The notes under the pieces were generated by a model that had not been told where the DNA came from, ran no database searches, and saw nothing but the letters and a program-made list of their open reading frames with translations. A stretch of 64,000 nt of DNA from Novosphingobium sp. (GTDB taxonomy: Bacteria; Pseudomonadota; Alphaproteobacteria; Sphingomonadales; Sphingomonadaceae): NCBI RefSeq assembly GCF_027486195.1, contig NZ_JAIXPP010000073.1, positions 1 through 64,000 of the forward strand. The letters are read 5' to 3'. Shown one piece after another: positions 45,178 to 55,066 of this stretch. Each line of letters starts with the position of its first letter. The stretch's first letter is position 1. Made by a program: the position numbers and the translations under genes.

Positions 45178-45975
45178 ATGAAGCGGCGCATTGCCGTCAT
45201 TTCGGCTGCGGCGAGCGGCATCGGCCTCGCCATTGCCGAAGCGCTCTGCGCCGATGGCTGGCTGGTCTATGCGGGGGATCAGGATGCGGCAGCGGTTGCG
45301 GCGCTTGGTCCTGAGCACGATGGCCTCGCCGCGATGGTCTGCGATGTCAGCGATGCCGCATCGGTCGAGCGGTTCTACGCGTGGGTGGAAGGCGATCTGC
45401 TGGCGCGCGGGGCTGCGGGGATCGATCTTCTTGTCAACAACGCCGGGATTGCCGGGCCAACGGCACGGTTCGAGGACCAGCCTGTCGATGCGTGGAACGC
45501 CACCATCGGCGTCAACCTCAATGGCATGTTCCTGATGACGCGCCGCGCGATTCCACTGCTGCGCCAGCGCGCGCCGGGCTCCGCCATCATCACCATGAGT
45601 TCGACTGCGGGCCTGTTCGGCTGCCCGCTGCGGGGGCCTTATGTGGCCAGCAAGTGGGCGCTGATCGGGCTGACCAAGACGCTCGCGATGGAACTCGGCC
45701 CCGAAGGCATCCGCGTCAACGCGATCTGCCCAGGCAGTGTCGAGGGCCCCCGCATCGACCGCGTGATAGCCGCCGACGCGGCAGAGCGCGGCCTGACGAT
45801 CGCCGAGGTCGAGCATGAGTACAAGCGGCAGACCTCGCTGCGCGCTTTCGCCACGCGCGAGGATGTGACCGCGATGGTGCAGTATCTGATCTCGCCCGCT
45901 GGGGCGCGGATTTCCGGCCAGCCGATCGCAATCGACGGCCATACCGAAAGCCTGTCGCTGGATATGGAGGCCTGA
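45178..45975 (+). CDS. SDR family oxidoreductase
   Basis: A 265-residue short-chain dehydrogenase. NNAG (about 84-87), Ser in TMSSTAG and the YVASK pair are intact; the cofactor loop reads SAAASGIG instead of the usual TGxxxGIG, a mild deviation. VEGPRIDRV and the C-terminal GQPIAIDGHTES complete the fold. It should be an NAD(P)-dependent alcohol/ketone oxidoreductase. ATG 45178 is chosen; GTG 45175 is adjacent. Its stop overlaps the ATG of the next gene, so SDR and MDR form a pair that may act on the same carbonyl substrate. Confidence 0.88.
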   Translation: MKRRIAVISAAASGIGLAIAEALCADGWLVYAGDQDAAAVAALGPEHDGLAAMVCDVSDAASVERFYAWVEGDLLARGAAGIDLLVNNAGIAGPTARFEDQPVDAWNATIGVNLNGMFLMTRRAIPLLRQRAPGSAIITMSSTAGLFGCPLRGPYVASKWALIGLTKTLAMELGPEGIRVNAICPGSVEGPRIDRVIAADAAERGLTIAEVEHEYKRQTSLRAFATREDVTAMVQYLISPAGARISGQPIAIDGHTESLSLDMEA

Positions 45976-46958
45976 TGCGCGCTGTCTGGTACGAGAAAAC
46001 GGGGCCTGCTGCCGAAGTGTTGCGGCTGGGCGATATCGAGACGCCGCAGCCGGGACCGGGCGAAGTGCGGGTGCGTCTGCATGCCTCGGGCGTCAATCCG
46101 TCCGATGTGAAATCGCGCTCCGGCGTGCGGGGGCCGATCGCCTTCCCGCGCGTCATTCCCCATTCCGATGGTGCGGGTGAGATCGAGGCTGTCGGAGAGG
46201 GTGTATCGGCGGCGCGGATCGGGACGCGGGTCTGGGTGTGGAATGCGGCTTATCGGCGGTCCTTTGGCACTTGCGCCGAGTTCGTTTGCCTTCCGGAAGG
46301 GCAGGCCGTTCCCTTGCCGCAGGGCACTAGTTTCGAGGCAGGCGCATGCCTTGGCATTCCGGGCTCGACCGCATGCCATGCCGTGTTCGCCGATGGTGAC
46401 GTCACCGGGCAGACCGTGCTGGTGACGGGCGGCGCGGGCGCGGTGGGGCACTATGCCATCCAGCTTGCGCGCTGGGGCGGCGCGCGCGTGATCGCGACGG
46501 TCAGCGGGCCTGAAAAGGCGGCGGCGGCCGCAGCAGCGGGCGCGCATGCGGTGATCAACTACCGCGACGGCGATGTCGCGGCGGCGATCCTTGCCGCCAA
46601 CGCGGGGCGTCCGGTCGACCGCGTGGTCGAAGTGGAGTTCGGCGGCAATTTGCCAGTAACCTCGGCGGTGATCGGTGATGGCGGAGTGATCGCGGCTTAT
46701 GGCTCGATGGCCGATGCCGAGCCGAAGCTGCCTTTCTATCCGCTGATGTTCCGCCATGTGACGCTGCGGATGCTGCTGGTCTATCTGCTTTCCGCGAAGG
46801 AGCGGGCGGCGACCGTCGCGAGATTGACCGCCGCGCTGGAAGCTGGCGCGTTGCAGCACGCGATTGCGGCCACATTCGATCTCACCGAAAGCGCCAGAGC
46901 GCACGCAGTCGTCGAATCCGGTCGACTGATCGGGAACAGCGTAATCACGATTGGCTGA
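45975..46958 (+). CDS. Zinc-free MDR oxidoreductase (quinone reductase-like)
   Basis: A 327-residue medium-chain dehydrogenase/reductase. The N-terminal domain (GEVRVRLHASGVNPSDVKSRSG) and the Rossmann motif VTGGAGAVGHYAIQLA (about 148-163) are those of NADPH:quinone reductases; no structural or catalytic zinc cysteines are seen. It reduces quinones, enones or similar carbonyls with NADPH. It overlaps the SDR stop by one base. The hairpin at 46973-46996 follows the stop. Confidence 0.88.
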   Translation: MRAVWYEKTGPAAEVLRLGDIETPQPGPGEVRVRLHASGVNPSDVKSRSGVRGPIAFPRVIPHSDGAGEIEAVGEGVSAARIGTRVWVWNAAYRRSFGTCAEFVCLPEGQAVPLPQGTSFEAGACLGIPGSTACHAVFADGDVTGQTVLVTGGAGAVGHYAIQLARWGGARVIATVSGPEKAAAAAAAGAHAVINYRDGDVAAAILAANAGRPVDRVVEVEFGGNLPVTSAVIGDGGVIAAYGSMADAEPKLPFYPLMFRHVTLRMLLVYLLSAKERAATVARLTAALEAGALQHAIAATFDLTESARAHAVVESGRLIGNSVITIG

Positions 46959-46972
46959 GTTTCGCGATTGAC

Positions 46973-46996
46973 GGATGGGCAGCCTTTCGCCCATCC
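46973..46996. terminator. GC-rich hairpin after the MDR gene
   Basis: GGATGGGC, eight bases, GCCCATCC: a perfect eight-base stem 14 bases after the stop codon. No run of T follows, so it is a weak terminator candidate, and it could equally be an operator for the POT transporter gene 57 bases further on. Confidence 0.4.
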
Positions 46997-47053
46997 CCTA
47001 CACGATCGCACGCGCGAACCGATGCACGCGAAAGCCGGGGGTGAGACAGGATA

Positions 47054-48433
47054 ATGGCGGCCGAAGAGCAGCAGTTCGAACAATTCGCCGGCCATCCCAA
47101 GGGTGTCTACTACCTCGCCTTCACCGAAATGTGGGAGCGCTTCTCGTTCTACGGGATGTCCGCGCTGCTCACGCTCTACATGGTGAAGGAACTGCTTCCG
47201 CTCCATGCCGACAAGGTGCTCGGGCTTGCCGCACTGCGCCATGGGCTCAGTTTCAACGGGCCGATGAGCGATGTCGCCTTCGCCTCGATCATCTACGGCT
47301 GGTACGCGGGGCTGGTCTATTTCACGCCCATCATCGGCGGCTGGGTGGCCGACCGGGTACTGGGCCCCAAGCGGACCGTGCTGCTTGGCGTGCTGCTGAT
47401 GGCCGCCGGGCACGCGGCGATGTCGTTCTACGAGAGCTTCGTCTTCGCTCTGCTGCTGCTGATACTCGGATCGGGCTTCCTGAAGGGCAATATCTCGGCG
47501 CAAGTCGGCACGCTCTATCCGCGCGAGGATGAATCGCGCCGCTCACAGGGCTACACGATCTTCGCGACCGGCATCAACATCGGCGCGGCCAGCGGTCCGG
47601 TGACGACCGGCCTCGTTGCAGCGATCTGGGGCTTTCATGCCGGCTTCGCGGTGGCGGCAGTGCTCATGCTGGTGGCCATGGTCGGTTACATCCTCGGCCA
47701 GCGCCATCTGCCCGATCCCAAGCCGCCAAAATCGAGCTCAGGGGCGACCGCGCGCGAGAAAGCACCGCCGCTCACGCCGGCCGAGCGTCGCCGGGTGGCG
47801 GTGCTGATTTTCGTTATCGCGCTGACCTTTCCCGCCGAGATCACCTATCCGATGGTGTGGAGCATCGGCATCCTGTGGGTCGACCAGTGGGTCAATCTCG
47901 CGACCCCGCTCGGCACTGTGCCTTCGAGCTGGTTCGCCGGCATGGATTCGTTCGGATCGATCCTTGCCGCGCCGATCCTCGTGGCGCTGTGGAGCTGGCA
48001 GGCCAAACGCGGACAGGAACCGGCCAACGTGACCAAGCAGGGCATCGGCACGGCCATCGTTGCGTTTGCCGCGCTGCTCTTCGCGTTTTCCAACCTTGGC
48101 GTGACGCAGGAGCACGGCGTAGGTGCGTTCTGGGCCGTTGCGGGCTGGCTGATCATGGGGCTGGGCTGGATGTACTACTGGCCCACCACGATGGCGATCG
48201 TGAGCAAGGCGGCACCTCCGCGGGTCGCCTCGACGCTGATGGGGGTTGCCTTCCTTTCGCCTTTCGCCGCGCACGTTACGGCGGGGTGGGTTGGCAGTTA
48301 CTTCGATACGATGAGCCCCTCCGCATTCTGGACCCTGGATGCCTCCATCGGCGTGGTTGGCGCGGCGGTGATCCTGCTTTTGCGCAAGCCACTGATCCGC
48401 GAGCTTGACGGCGCGCCGGAACCTGCGCGCTGA
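47054..48433 (+). CDS. POT/PTR family peptide MFS transporter
   Basis: A 459-residue major facilitator of the proton-dependent oligopeptide type. FTEMWERFSFYGMSALLTLYMVK at the N-terminus is the ExxER family signature, and GSGFLKGNISAQVGTLY is the second typical block. It would import di- and tripeptides or peptide-like compounds with protons. ATG 47054 follows a short ribosome site (GACAGGATA). The aldolase gene begins on its stop codon, so they are translated together. Confidence 0.9.
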   Translation: MAAEEQQFEQFAGHPKGVYYLAFTEMWERFSFYGMSALLTLYMVKELLPLHADKVLGLAALRHGLSFNGPMSDVAFASIIYGWYAGLVYFTPIIGGWVADRVLGPKRTVLLGVLLMAAGHAAMSFYESFVFALLLLILGSGFLKGNISAQVGTLYPREDESRRSQGYTIFATGINIGAASGPVTTGLVAAIWGFHAGFAVAAVLMLVAMVGYILGQRHLPDPKPPKSSSGATAREKAPPLTPAERRRVAVLIFVIALTFPAEITYPMVWSIGILWVDQWVNLATPLGTVPSSWFAGMDSFGSILAAPILVALWSWQAKRGQEPANVTKQGIGTAIVAFAALLFAFSNLGVTQEHGVGAFWAVAGWLIMGLGWMYYWPTTMAIVSKAAPPRVASTLMGVAFLSPFAAHVTAGWVGSYFDTMSPSAFWTLDASIGVVGAAVILLLRKPLIRELDGAPEPAR

Positions 48434-49173
48434 TGGACGCGGCCGAGTGGCAGGCGCGGGTTGACCTTGCCGCGAGCCACCGGCTGGCGGTGCACTACGG
48501 CTATCACGAGGGTATCGACAACCACTTCACCCTGCTGGTGTCGGGCTACACCGACCGTTTCTTCCTCGCGCCATTCGGCCTGCACTGGTCGGAGATCCGG
48601 GCCTCCGATTTCCTCGTTGTGGATTTTGAGGGCAACAAGCTGGCGGGGAAGGGGCCGGTAGAGGACACCGCCTTCCATATCCACGCGCCGCTGCACGCGG
48701 CCCGGCCCGATGTGCGCTGCGTGATGCACACGCATATGCCCTATGCGACAGCGCTCAGCCTGCTGGAAGAGCCCGAACTCCTGATGGCCAGCCAGAATGC
48801 GATCGGTTTTGCCGGGCTTATAGCAGTTTGTGATTATGCTGGGCTGGCGCTGGACAGCGGCGAGGGCCGGCGCATGGCGGCGGCACTGGGGGACAAGGCG
48901 GTGCTGCTGCTGCGCAATCATGGCGTGGTGACGACAGGCAGCAGTGTCGCCGAAGCCTTCAACACGCTCTATTTCTTCGAGCGCGCAGCAATGACCCAGA
49001 TTCTCGCGCAATCGAGCGGGCAGCGGCTGCGGCTGGTGGACGAACCGGTGCTGGGGACCACGGTCGAGCAATACACCAGCTCCGCCCAGGTCGAAGGGCT
49101 GGACCGCATCGAGCTGCACTTCGCGGCACTGAAGCGCATGCTGGACCGGCAGGGTTCAGACTATGCCCAGTGA
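48433..49173 (+). CDS. Class II aldolase/adducin family protein
   Basis: A 246-residue protein of the class II aldolase/adducin fold. The zinc site is visible as HTH (VMHTHMPYA, about 97-103) and the later NHG (LLRNHGVVTTG, about 158). Members cleave or decarboxylate sugar phosphates or act on related hydroxy-acids; many in this short form are uncharacterised. It overlaps the POT transporter by one base and the MFS gene by 11, so the three genes form a unit for uptake and breakdown of one or more polar substrates. Confidence 0.85.
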   Translation: MDAAEWQARVDLAASHRLAVHYGYHEGIDNHFTLLVSGYTDRFFLAPFGLHWSEIRASDFLVVDFEGNKLAGKGPVEDTAFHIHAPLHAARPDVRCVMHTHMPYATALSLLEEPELLMASQNAIGFAGLIAVCDYAGLALDSGEGRRMAAALGDKAVLLLRNHGVVTTGSSVAEAFNTLYFFERAAMTQILAQSSGQRLRLVDEPVLGTTVEQYTSSAQVEGLDRIELHFAALKRMLDRQGSDYAQ

Positions 49174-50398
49174 GGCAGGCGCGCGCCGCATAACCGCACC
49201 ACTCGTGCTCGTTGGCCTGATGGCGACGAGCCTGTTCATCAACTACATCGACCGCGGCAATCTCGCCACGGGCGCGACGCAGATCCGCGCCGACCTGAAC
49301 CTCAGTGCGACTGCATATGGCGCGCTCGCGGCAGGGTTCTACTTTGCCTATGCCTTCTGCCAGCTGCCGGCCGGCGCTCTGTCAGATCGGCTCGGCGGCA
49401 AGCTGGTGCTGGGGCTGGGCGCATTGCTGTGGTCGGTTTCCACGCTGATGACGGGCTTCGTGCAAGGCTTCTATGGCCTGTTCGTGCTGCGCCTGATGCT
49501 GGGCATGGGCGAGAGCGTGGCCTTCACCACCACCTCGAAGATCATCGCCAGCAATGTGCCGAAGGCGCAGATGGGGCTGGCCAACGGGCTGATCGGCTTC
49601 GGCTACCTTGTCGGCCCGGCGGTGGGCACACTGCTAGGCGGGTTCATGATGGCCCGCTGGGGCTGGCGCGCCACGTTCCTGATTTTCGGCGCGGTCTCGC
49701 TGCTGTGGCTCATCCCGTGGAGCCGGGTGCGAATTCATGAGGCGAAACCGGCTGAAACGCCCGGCCAGCCGCGGGTGACCATGCGTCAGATCCTCTCGCG
49801 CCGGGCACTGTGGGGCGCTTCGCTGGGGCACTTTGCGGGCAACTGGAACTGGTATTTCATCCTCGGCTACCTGCCGATGTACCTTGAGATGCAGCGCGGC
49901 TTTTCCAAGGAGCACATGGCGACGGTCGTCTCGAGCGCCTATCTCGTCAACGCGCTGGCCGCGCTGTTGGCGGGCTGGGCGTTCGACAAGCTGATCCAGC
50001 GCGGCTGGTCGCCCTCGTTCACGCTCAAGCTGCCGCTGGCGGCGGCGCATCTGGCGGGGCTTGGCTGCATGCTGGCCATGCCGTTCATGCCGATCGGGAC
50101 CTGTATCGCGCTGCTGTTCGTCTACGAGATCTTCCTCGGGTTCTCGTCGCCCGCCTATTTCATGATCCCGCAGATCATGGGCGGCCCCGCTGCCGCTGCA
50201 CGCTGGGTGGGTGTGCAGAACATGATGGGCAACATGCCCGGCATCATCGGTGTGTTCTTTGCGGGCGTGCTGATCGACGCGGGCGGCGGCTCTTACGGCA
50301 CAGCGTTCCTGCTGGCGGGGCTGGTCAACGTACTTGGCCTGATTGGCTGGCTGGCCATCCTGCCGCGCGTTGCTCCGGTCGATTGGGACGCGGCCTAG
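49163..50398 (+). CDS. MFS transporter (anion:cation symporter type)
   Basis: A 411-residue 12-helix major facilitator. FINYIDRGNLATG in helix 1 and the loop 2-3 motif GALSDRLGGKLVLG are those of the ACS branch, which moves organic acids such as hexuronates, glucarate or phthalate. It starts within the end of the aldolase gene. Its TAG stop lies inside the left end of the palindromic element 50395-50501. The likely role is uptake of an organic acid handled by the aldolase. Confidence 0.88.
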   Translation: MPSEAGARRITAPLVLVGLMATSLFINYIDRGNLATGATQIRADLNLSATAYGALAAGFYFAYAFCQLPAGALSDRLGGKLVLGLGALLWSVSTLMTGFVQGFYGLFVLRLMLGMGESVAFTTTSKIIASNVPKAQMGLANGLIGFGYLVGPAVGTLLGGFMMARWGWRATFLIFGAVSLLWLIPWSRVRIHEAKPAETPGQPRVTMRQILSRRALWGASLGHFAGNWNWYFILGYLPMYLEMQRGFSKEHMATVVSSAYLVNALAALLAGWAFDKLIQRGWSPSFTLKLPLAAAHLAGLGCMLAMPFMPIGTCIALLFVYEIFLGFSSPAYFMIPQIMGGPAAAARWVGVQNMMGNMPGIIGVFFAGVLIDAGGGSYGTAFLLAGLVNVLGLIGWLAILPRVAPVDWDAA

Positions 50399-50501
50399 AG
50401 CAGATTCCGATCCGATTGCCTCGGACCGGCTGCTCCAGGCATTTGTTTTACCGCGTTTTCCGAGCCAGCAGGTGATTCCACCTGCTTCGAAAACGCTCTA
50501 G
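50395..50501. repeat. 107-base palindromic intergenic element with two hairpins
   Basis: The element begins CTAGAGC (50395-50401) and ends GCTCTAG (50495-50501), inverted end repeats. It contains two strong stems: GAGCAG/CTGCTC with an inner CCGATCCGA/TCGGACCGG arm (50398-50435), and GCGTTTT/AAAACGC enclosing AGCAGGTG/CACCTGCT (50453-50496). The end repeats supply the TAG stop codons of both flanking convergent genes. It resembles palindromic intergenic repeats common in alphaproteobacteria and may act as a two-way terminator. Confidence 0.75.
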
Positions 50502-51277
50502 CGGCCCTTCCACTCCGGCGCGCGGCCTTCGGCAAAGGCGCGCGGACCTTCAAGCGCATCGTCCGATTGCAGCATGGCCTGGTAAGATGGGATCGCGCCG
50601 CTGCGCATCAGCTTGTAGCCCGCTTCCACCTCCATACCGGCGGTATCGCGAAGGACATCGCGCGCCGCCGTGATGGCGAGCGGGGCGGAGCGGGCGATGA
50701 TCGTCGCCAGTTCGAGCGCGGCTTCGATCAGCGCGTCGCCCGGCACGACGCGGCTGGCAAGGCCCAGCGCTGCGGCCTCGTCCGCATCCATCCGCCGCCC
50801 GGTCAGGATCATCTCGCGCGCGATCCGCTCCGGGATTGTCTTGGGCAGGCGCAGCAGGCCGCCGGAATCGGGAAGCATGCCGAGTTGCGCTTCGGGCAGC
50901 CAGAACTTCGCGGTCTCGCTCGCCACGATCAGGTCAGCCGCCAGCGCCAGCTCGAACCCGCCGCCGACCGCAAGGCCATTGACCGCCGCAATCACCGGCT
51001 TGGTGAGGCTGAAGTATTCGGTGAGCCCAGCAAAGCCGCCGGGGCCATGATCGGCATCGACTGCCTCACCATCATTGGCGGCGCCGAGGTCCCAACCGGC
51101 GGAAAAGAAACGCCCGGTGCCAGTGACGATCCCCACACGCAGGCCGGGATCGTCGTTCAGCGCCTTGAACGCAGCGTAAAGTTCGAGGCTGGTGGCCACG
51201 TCGATGGCATTGGCCTTGGGCCGGTCGAGCGTGATGATCAGGATGCCGTCACGCCGGTCGAGCTTTACTGCGGTCAT
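50498..51277 (-). CDS. caiD: Carnitinyl-CoA dehydratase (crotonobetainyl-CoA hydratase)
   Basis: A 259-residue crotonase that follows E. coli CaiD closely over its whole length: [10 protein letters not shown] near the start, [66 protein letters not shown] with the catalytic Glu, and the identical type of ending WKGR. CaiD interconverts crotonobetainyl-CoA and L-carnitinyl-CoA. It is last in the minus-strand carnitine operon, starting at ATG 51277 with a four-base overlap on the CoA-ligase gene. Here it probably runs in the hydration direction, feeding carnitine breakdown rather than anaerobic carnitine respiration. Its stop codon lies in the palindromic element 50395-50501. Confidence 0.87.
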   Translation of the reverse strand: MTAVKLDRRDGILIITLDRPKANAIDVATSLELYAAFKALNDDPGLRVGIVTGTGRFFSAGWDLGAANDGEAVDADHGPGGFAGLTEYFSLTKPVIAAVNGLAVGGGFELALAADLIVASETAKFWLPEAQLGMLPDSGGLLRLPKTIPERIAREMILTGRRMDADEAAALGLASRVVPGDALIEAALELATIIARSAPLAITAARDVLRDTAGMEVEAGYKLMRSGAIPSYQAMLQSDDALEGPRAFAEGRAPEWKGR

Positions 51278-53355
51278 GGCTGAGCATCCCTCATCCTGAT
51301 AAGTGCGTCCACCGCAACGGCACCGCTTTGCAGCGCAAGCAGCGGATTGACGTCCATTTCTTCCAGGCGGTCCGCATGGTCCATGGCCCATGCGGCGATC
51401 CGGGCGATGGCATCGACCAGCGCCGGCATGTCGCAGCCGGGCTTGCCGCGATAGCCTGTCAGCAGCTTGTGAAGCGGCAGGCCGGCTAGCGCATCCTCGA
51501 TATCGGCGCTGCTGGCAGGAAGGAGGACCTGCGCTGTCTGACGCAGTAGCTCGACGAAAATGCCGCCAGCGCCGATGGTGAGAAACAAGCCGAACTGCGG
51601 ATCGCGGCCAACGCCCACAATCAGTTCAGCCACTGGACCGCCTACCATTTCCTCGATCAGGAATTCGTCCGAGAGTCCTGCCATGCCATCTGCGGCAGCA
51701 AGGATCGCCTCGCGGCTGGTGAGGCCGAGCGCGACACCGCCCACTTCGGTCTTGTGGGCAAGATCGGCACCTACCGCTTTGAGAACAAGCGGGAAAGGCG
51801 CAGCCAATGCAGCTTCGGCAAGGTCCGCTCGGCTGAGCACGCGCCCGCGCGGCACGGGTACGCCGACGGCAGCGAGCGCGGCCTTGCTGCGCGCTTCGTC
51901 CCACATCCTGGCATCGCCTGCGCCCGGCAGGGGCTGTTCGGCAAGCGCGGCGGGGGCAGGGCGCGCCCACGCCTCGCCGATAGCAGCGGCAGCGGCGATG
52001 GAGCGCAGCGCTTCGGCAAGACCAGCGGCGGGGAGGATGCCATCGGCCAGGAGCGCGGCGGCGACGGGTTCGGGCATTGTTTCGGCAAGGCTGCTCGCTA
52101 CGATGCGCACCGTGCCTTGCCGTGCCGGGTGCGCACGCGACGCGGCGCGGAAGGCGGCGAGGGTCACGTCCCAATCGGCAGCCGTGCAGCGATCGGCGCG
52201 GGGGAAATCGAGGATCAGCAGTGAGGCTTCGAACCCCGCACCCATCATCGCACCGAAGCAGGCCGTCTGCGCCGCTTCGTCGCCCCAGATATAGGTGTGG
52301 TAATCGAGCGGATTGGCGACATGGACGCGCGGGCCGAGGACTTCTTCCAGCGCGGCCTGCGTGGCGGCGGGAAAGTCCGGCGTCTCCAGCCCGGCGGCCT
52401 CGGCCAGATCGGCGGTGAGCGAGGCTTCGCCGCCCGAACAGCTGGCACTGGTGATCAGCCGCCCGCGCAAGGGGCCCGCGACATGCAGCAGCTTGAGCGT
52501 TTCGAGGAAGGTGGCAGGATCGTGCGCGCGGGCGATCCCGTAGCGCACGAACAGCGCATCGCACAGCGCATCGGCCCCGGCGAGCGAACTGGTGTGCGAC
52601 ATGGTGAGCGCCGCGCCCTTGGCTGAAGCGCCCGTCTTGAGCGCGACGATGGGCACGCCCGCCGCGCGCGCGGCAAGGCAGGCTTCGGAGAAGCGCGCGG
52701 GCCGCCCGAGGCCTTCGAGATGGAGACCGATGGCGCTCACCCGCTCATCTGCGATCAGGGCTTCGATGAGGTCGGCCGGGGTCACATCGGCGCAATTGCC
52801 GACCGAGATGACATAGCCGATGGGCAATCCGCGCGCCTGCATGGTGAGATTGAGCGCGAGGTTGCCGCTCTGGCTGACGATGGCGACGCCCCTTTGACCA
52901 TCTGGGCCACAGTCAATGGGCAGGCAGCCGTGCTGGTCGGGCCAGAGCGCCACGCGGTCAAACAGGTTGAGCATGCCGTAGCAATTGGGGCCGATAAGCG
53001 GCACGCCCTGCGCGGCGGCGAGCAACGCGGCCTGCCGTTCACGGCCTTCCTCACCGCTTTCGGCAAAGTCTGCGGCGTAGCAGATAGCGCCGCCAGCCCC
53101 TGCCAGCTCCCCTGCCAGCGCGATGGTGGCTGGCGCGGGGGCGGCGATGAACACCGCGTCCGGCGCCTCTGGCAGCGCCGCCATTTCGGCAAAGCTCGGC
53201 AAGCCGCCCATCTCCGCGCGTTTCGGGTTTACCGGCCAGATCGGCCCGGCAAAGTCCAGCGCACGGCATTGGCGCACGGCTTCCTCAGCCGCCTTGCCGC
53301 CGACAATCGCCAGACTGCGCGGGCGCAGCAGGCGCGAAAGTCTATCCGAAGTCAT
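51274..53355 (-). CDS. ADP-forming acyl-CoA synthetase (acetate-CoA ligase family)
   Basis: A 693-residue NDP-forming CoA ligase. The N-terminal CoA-binding domain (about 1-130), succinyl-CoA-ligase-like domains with the phosphorylated-His segment [14 protein letters not shown] (about 255), and a C-terminal ATP-grasp domain ([24 protein letters not shown]) are in the usual order. It links a carboxylic acid to CoA with ATP giving ADP and phosphate. It overlaps caiD and the acyl-CoA dehydrogenase gene by four bases each. In this operon the likely acids are gamma-butyrobetaine, crotonobetaine or carnitine; this is inference from neighbours. Confidence 0.87.
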   Translation of the reverse strand: MTSDRLSRLLRPRSLAIVGGKAAEEAVRQCRALDFAGPIWPVNPKRAEMGGLPSFAEMAALPEAPDAVFIAAPAPATIALAGELAGAGGAICYAADFAESGEEGRERQAALLAAAQGVPLIGPNCYGMLNLFDRVALWPDQHGCLPIDCGPDGQRGVAIVSQSGNLALNLTMQARGLPIGYVISVGNCADVTPADLIEALIADERVSAIGLHLEGLGRPARFSEACLAARAAGVPIVALKTGASAKGAALTMSHTSSLAGADALCDALFVRYGIARAHDPATFLETLKLLHVAGPLRGRLITSASCSGGEASLTADLAEAAGLETPDFPAATQAALEEVLGPRVHVANPLDYHTYIWGDEAAQTACFGAMMGAGFEASLLILDFPRADRCTAADWDVTLAAFRAASRAHPARQGTVRIVASSLAETMPEPVAAALLADGILPAAGLAEALRSIAAAAAIGEAWARPAPAALAEQPLPGAGDARMWDEARSKAALAAVGVPVPRGRVLSRADLAEAALAAPFPLVLKAVGADLAHKTEVGGVALGLTSREAILAAADGMAGLSDEFLIEEMVGGPVAELIVGVGRDPQFGLFLTIGAGGIFVELLRQTAQVLLPASSADIEDALAGLPLHKLLTGYRGKPGCDMPALVDAIARIAAWAMDHADRLEEMDVNPLLALQSGAVAVDALIRMRDAQP

Positions 53356-54500
53356 GCCTCCAGCGGGCGCAGCAGCGCGCGGCTGATGATGTGGCGCTGA
53401 ATCTCGCTGGTGCCGTCCCAGATGCGCTCCACGCGGGCGTCGCGCCAGAAGCGTTCGATGGGGAGCTCATCCATCAGGCCCATGCCGCCGAAGATCTGGA
53501 GCGCGTTGTCGGTCACGCGCGCGAGTGCCTCGGAGGCGAAGAGCTTGGCCATGGCCGCGTCGGTATCGGTCATGGTGCCCTGATCGTCCTTCCACGCGGC
53601 GCGGAAGGTGAGGAGTTCGGCGGCCTCCAACTCGGTCTTCATGTCCGCCAGCTTGAAGCCGGTGCCTTGAAACTTGCCGATGGCTTGCCCGAACTGCTTG
53701 CGGGTTGCGGCCCACTGGGTCGCCATTTCGAGCACGCGTTGGCCGCGCCCGACCGAGGTGGTGGCAACCTGAAGGCGCGTGGAGCCCAGCCACTGCCCCA
53801 TCAGCTCGAACCCCTTGTCGAGCTCACCCAGGAGGCTGGAGGCGGGCACGCGGCAATCCTCGAAGATGAGCTCGCACTGGTGATAGCCCCGGTGCGAGAC
53901 GCATTTGGGCCCGCGCCGCCGGGTAAGGCCGGGCGTGTCGAAATCGACGAGGAAGCAGCTGATCGTCTTCTTGCCGCCAGCCTCTCCGGTCGCAGCGCAG
54001 AGGATCACGAAATCGGCGACATCGGCATGGCTGATGAAGTGCTTGGAGCCGTTGATCACGAAGTCATCACCGTCGGCCCTCGCAAAGGTGCGCATCGAGC
54101 GGACGTCGGAGCCGGCGTCGGGCTCGGTCATGGCAAGGCAATCGTGGCGTTCGCCCCGGATCGTGGGGAGGAGGTATTCCTCGATCTGGCTGCCCTCGCA
54201 CCCGCGCAGGATGTTGCTGGGCCGCGCGATCATCATCTGCAGGCCGTAGCTGGCGCGGCCCAGTTCGCGCTCCATCAGCGTCGTATCGAAAGTGCCGAGC
54301 CCGCCGCCGCCGAGTTCCGCGGGCATGTTGACCGCAAAGAGCCCGAGCGCCTGCGACTTGGCGCGGATTTCGGCGGCAAGATCGTCCGGCACGCTGTCGG
54401 TCTCTTCGACCATCTTCTCGTGCGGATAAAGCTCGGTCTCCACAAAGCGGCGGACCGTTTCGACCAGCATCTGCTGTTCGGAGGAAAGTTCGAAATGCAT
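53352..54500 (-). CDS. Acyl-CoA dehydrogenase
   Basis: A 382-residue FAD acyl-CoA dehydrogenase. AMTEPDAGSDV and FVINGSKHFISHAD are the flavin-binding signature, RKQFGQAIGKFQ and QIFGGMGL follow, and the protein ends in RIWDGTSEIQRHII. The position of the usual catalytic Glu in the C-terminal YEGT block is Asp362 here, so the base may be shorter or lie elsewhere. In the carnitine operon it is a candidate gamma-butyrobetainyl-CoA dehydrogenase, giving crotonobetainyl-CoA for CaiD. ATG 54500 overlaps the thioesterase stop. E. coli CaiA also departs from YEGT at this site. Confidence 0.88.
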   Translation of the reverse strand: MHFELSSEQQMLVETVRRFVETELYPHEKMVEETDSVPDDLAAEIRAKSQALGLFAVNMPAELGGGGLGTFDTTLMERELGRASYGLQMMIARPSNILRGCEGSQIEEYLLPTIRGERHDCLAMTEPDAGSDVRSMRTFARADGDDFVINGSKHFISHADVADFVILCAATGEAGGKKTISCFLVDFDTPGLTRRRGPKCVSHRGYHQCELIFEDCRVPASSLLGELDKGFELMGQWLGSTRLQVATTSVGRGQRVLEMATQWAATRKQFGQAIGKFQGTGFKLADMKTELEAAELLTFRAAWKDDQGTMTDTDAAMAKLFASEALARVTDNALQIFGGMGLMDELPIERFWRDARVERIWDGTSEIQRHIISRALLRPLEA

Positions 54501-55066
54501 CACGTCTTGTCCCGTCTGATACCTATGGAGCGGCCGACTTGCGCGGGGCGCTCCAGCCTGGCGTGCGCGGTGAGCACGGCATGCACCCGCGCGTGAAGCT
54601 CGGGCGGGATGGGGGCGGAGCGCCCCGCTGTCATGTCGACATGCACCAGCATTTGTTCGCCGGTCGCCAGCAGTTCGCCTGTCTCACCGTGGTGCATGGT
54701 GTGGAAGATGTGGAGGCGCTTGTCGTCCGCGTCGATCAGTTGCAGCGCCAGATCGAGCGGATCGCCGAGGTGCGCTTCGGCGAGGTTGAAGATCATCGTC
54801 TGCACGGTGAACAGCGAATGGCCGCCAGCGCGATAGGCCTCGTCGATGCCGATCTTGCGGAAGAAGGCGTCCGATTGATCTCCGAAAACAAGGAGATAGC
54901 ACGATTCGCTCATGTGCCCGTTGTAATCGACCCATTCGTGCGGGACGGTGGGGCGGATCAGGCGCAGCGGGGCTGGAATGGCCTCGCCGGGCTGGAAGGG
55001 CTCGGCTGCCACGCCTTCGAGCGGGGTGGTGAGGCCGTGGGTCTTGTCATCACTTATGGGCGGCAT
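54500..55066 (-). CDS. Stand-alone betainyl/carnitinyl-CoA thioesterase-like protein
   Basis: A 188-residue hot-dog-fold thioesterase. Its core (EWVDYNGHMSESCYL, AGHSLFTVQTMI, LGDPLDLALQLIDADDKRLHIFH, GEQMLVHVD) repeats, position by position, the C-terminal domain of the fused carnitine dehydrogenase three genes upstream. That domain releases glycine betaine from betainyl-CoA. A second copy on the same transcript suggests a second CoA ester, most simply L-carnitinyl-CoA made by CaiD. ATG 55066 is chosen; it overlaps the end of the hydrolase gene by 17 bases. Confidence 0.82.
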   Translation of the reverse strand: MPPISDDKTHGLTTPLEGVAAEPFQPGEAIPAPLRLIRPTVPHEWVDYNGHMSESCYLLVFGDQSDAFFRKIGIDEAYRAGGHSLFTVQTMIFNLAEAHLGDPLDLALQLIDADDKRLHIFHTMHHGETGELLATGEQMLVHVDMTAGRSAPIPPELHARVHAVLTAHARLERPAQVGRSIGIRRDKT

